From the NCBI GenBank assembly GCA_964418415.1, contig CAYQLB010000021.1:1-17317 (forward strand): a stretch of 17,317 bases of DNA. The letters run 5' to 3'. The position numbers and the translations under genes are program-made. The notes beneath the pieces are model-generated. The model was not told where the DNA came from. It saw nothing but the letters and a program-made list of their open reading frames with translations, and made no database searches. Numbering within the stretch: position 1 is the stretch's first letter; each line of letters opens with the position of its first letter. Origin of the DNA: CAJBLF01 sp964418415. GTDB taxonomy: Bacteria > Patescibacteriota > Gracilibacteria > Absconditabacterales > Absconditicoccaceae. This document shows, one piece after another, positions 17,187 through 17,317 of this stretch.

Positions 17187-17315
17187 TTAAATACTTTTTA
17201 TAGACTGAATTTGACTCATCATGTAATAAATATGCGAAACTACATATTTAAAACATTCAGGGTCAAATATTTGAGGATCTATTCGCATGTCGGAGAATTT
17301 TGTCCCCCTTTGTAA
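17187..17315 (-). CDS. possible C-terminal end of a gene entering from the right
   Basis: On the minus strand the frame from 17315 to a TAA at 17187-17189 is open for 42 codons. It reads like a coding tail (FSDMRIDPQIFDPECFKYVV and then a hydrophobic stretch). It lies in the same direction as the CBS gene and stops just before its promoter. No family is recognisable, and a short plus-strand frame covers the same bases, so this is weak. Confidence 0.3.
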   Translation of the reverse strand, partial: LQRGTKFSDMRIDPQIFDPECFKYVVSHIYYMMSQIQSIKSI

Positions 17316-17317
17316 AG

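Noticed and set aside
17232..17315. Short plus-strand frame starting ATGCGAAAC at the right edge
   Set aside because: Only 27 codons, no family likeness, and the opposite strand reads more like a coding tail.

Overview
The window is AT-rich bacterial DNA in which UGA must be read as a sense codon. Nearly every real gene carries in-frame TGA triplets, and these fall where known families have glycine: the L1 motif LGPKG-LMPSPK, the L11 motif PPLGPM-L-G, the protease motif GNSGGPL, and the LAGGTAL motif of an AbiEii-type nucleotidyltransferase. All complete genes end in TAA or TAG (15 TAA, 4 TAG by my count). This is genetic code 25 (UGA = Gly), known from Absconditabacteria (SR1) and Gracilibacteria (BD1-5) of the candidate phyla radiation. 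Under the standard code most genes here fall apart into fragments. All coordinates below are given with UGA = Gly.

Plus strand, 1-7970. A small basic protein (264-479) lies directly downstream of a perfect sigma70 consensus. It is followed by a 609-residue repeat protein with a peptidoglycan-binding-like segment (501-2330) and a terminator. Next comes an accessory-looking cluster: a DUF6922-like protein overlapping an AbiEii-type nucleotidyltransferase (2546-3401), a winged-helix regulator (3427-3963) and a degenerate MEMO1-like protein (3992-4705). The core expression operon follows: secE, nusG, an unknown membrane-anchored protein, rplK (L11) and rplA (L1). A likely L1-binding mRNA element sits just before rplA, and a strong bidirectional terminator lies after it.

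Minus strand, 17317-7994, all transcribed leftwards. A CBS-pair protein, a Kef-type cation/proton antiporter with a TrkA-N domain, and a small polytopic membrane protein appear to form one operon. They are followed by a small lysine-tailed protein. Then come gyrA and a membrane-anchored HtrA-type protease, 28 bases apart, followed by a TPR protein and ftsX. The two strands converge at the 7936-7969 terminator.

Two genome-wide habits show up. No gene start has a recognisable Shine-Dalgarno sequence; starts are preceded by A/T-rich leaders. Many intergenic spacers hold short degenerate tandem or inverted repeats, each with a different unit, notably inside the secE-nusG-rplK-rplA operon. The most interesting items are the UGA-rich repeat protein, the AbiE-like cluster with its hairpin operator, the degenerate MEMO protein, the L1 mRNA site between rplK and rplA, and the unknown membrane-anchored gene inserted between nusG and rplK.
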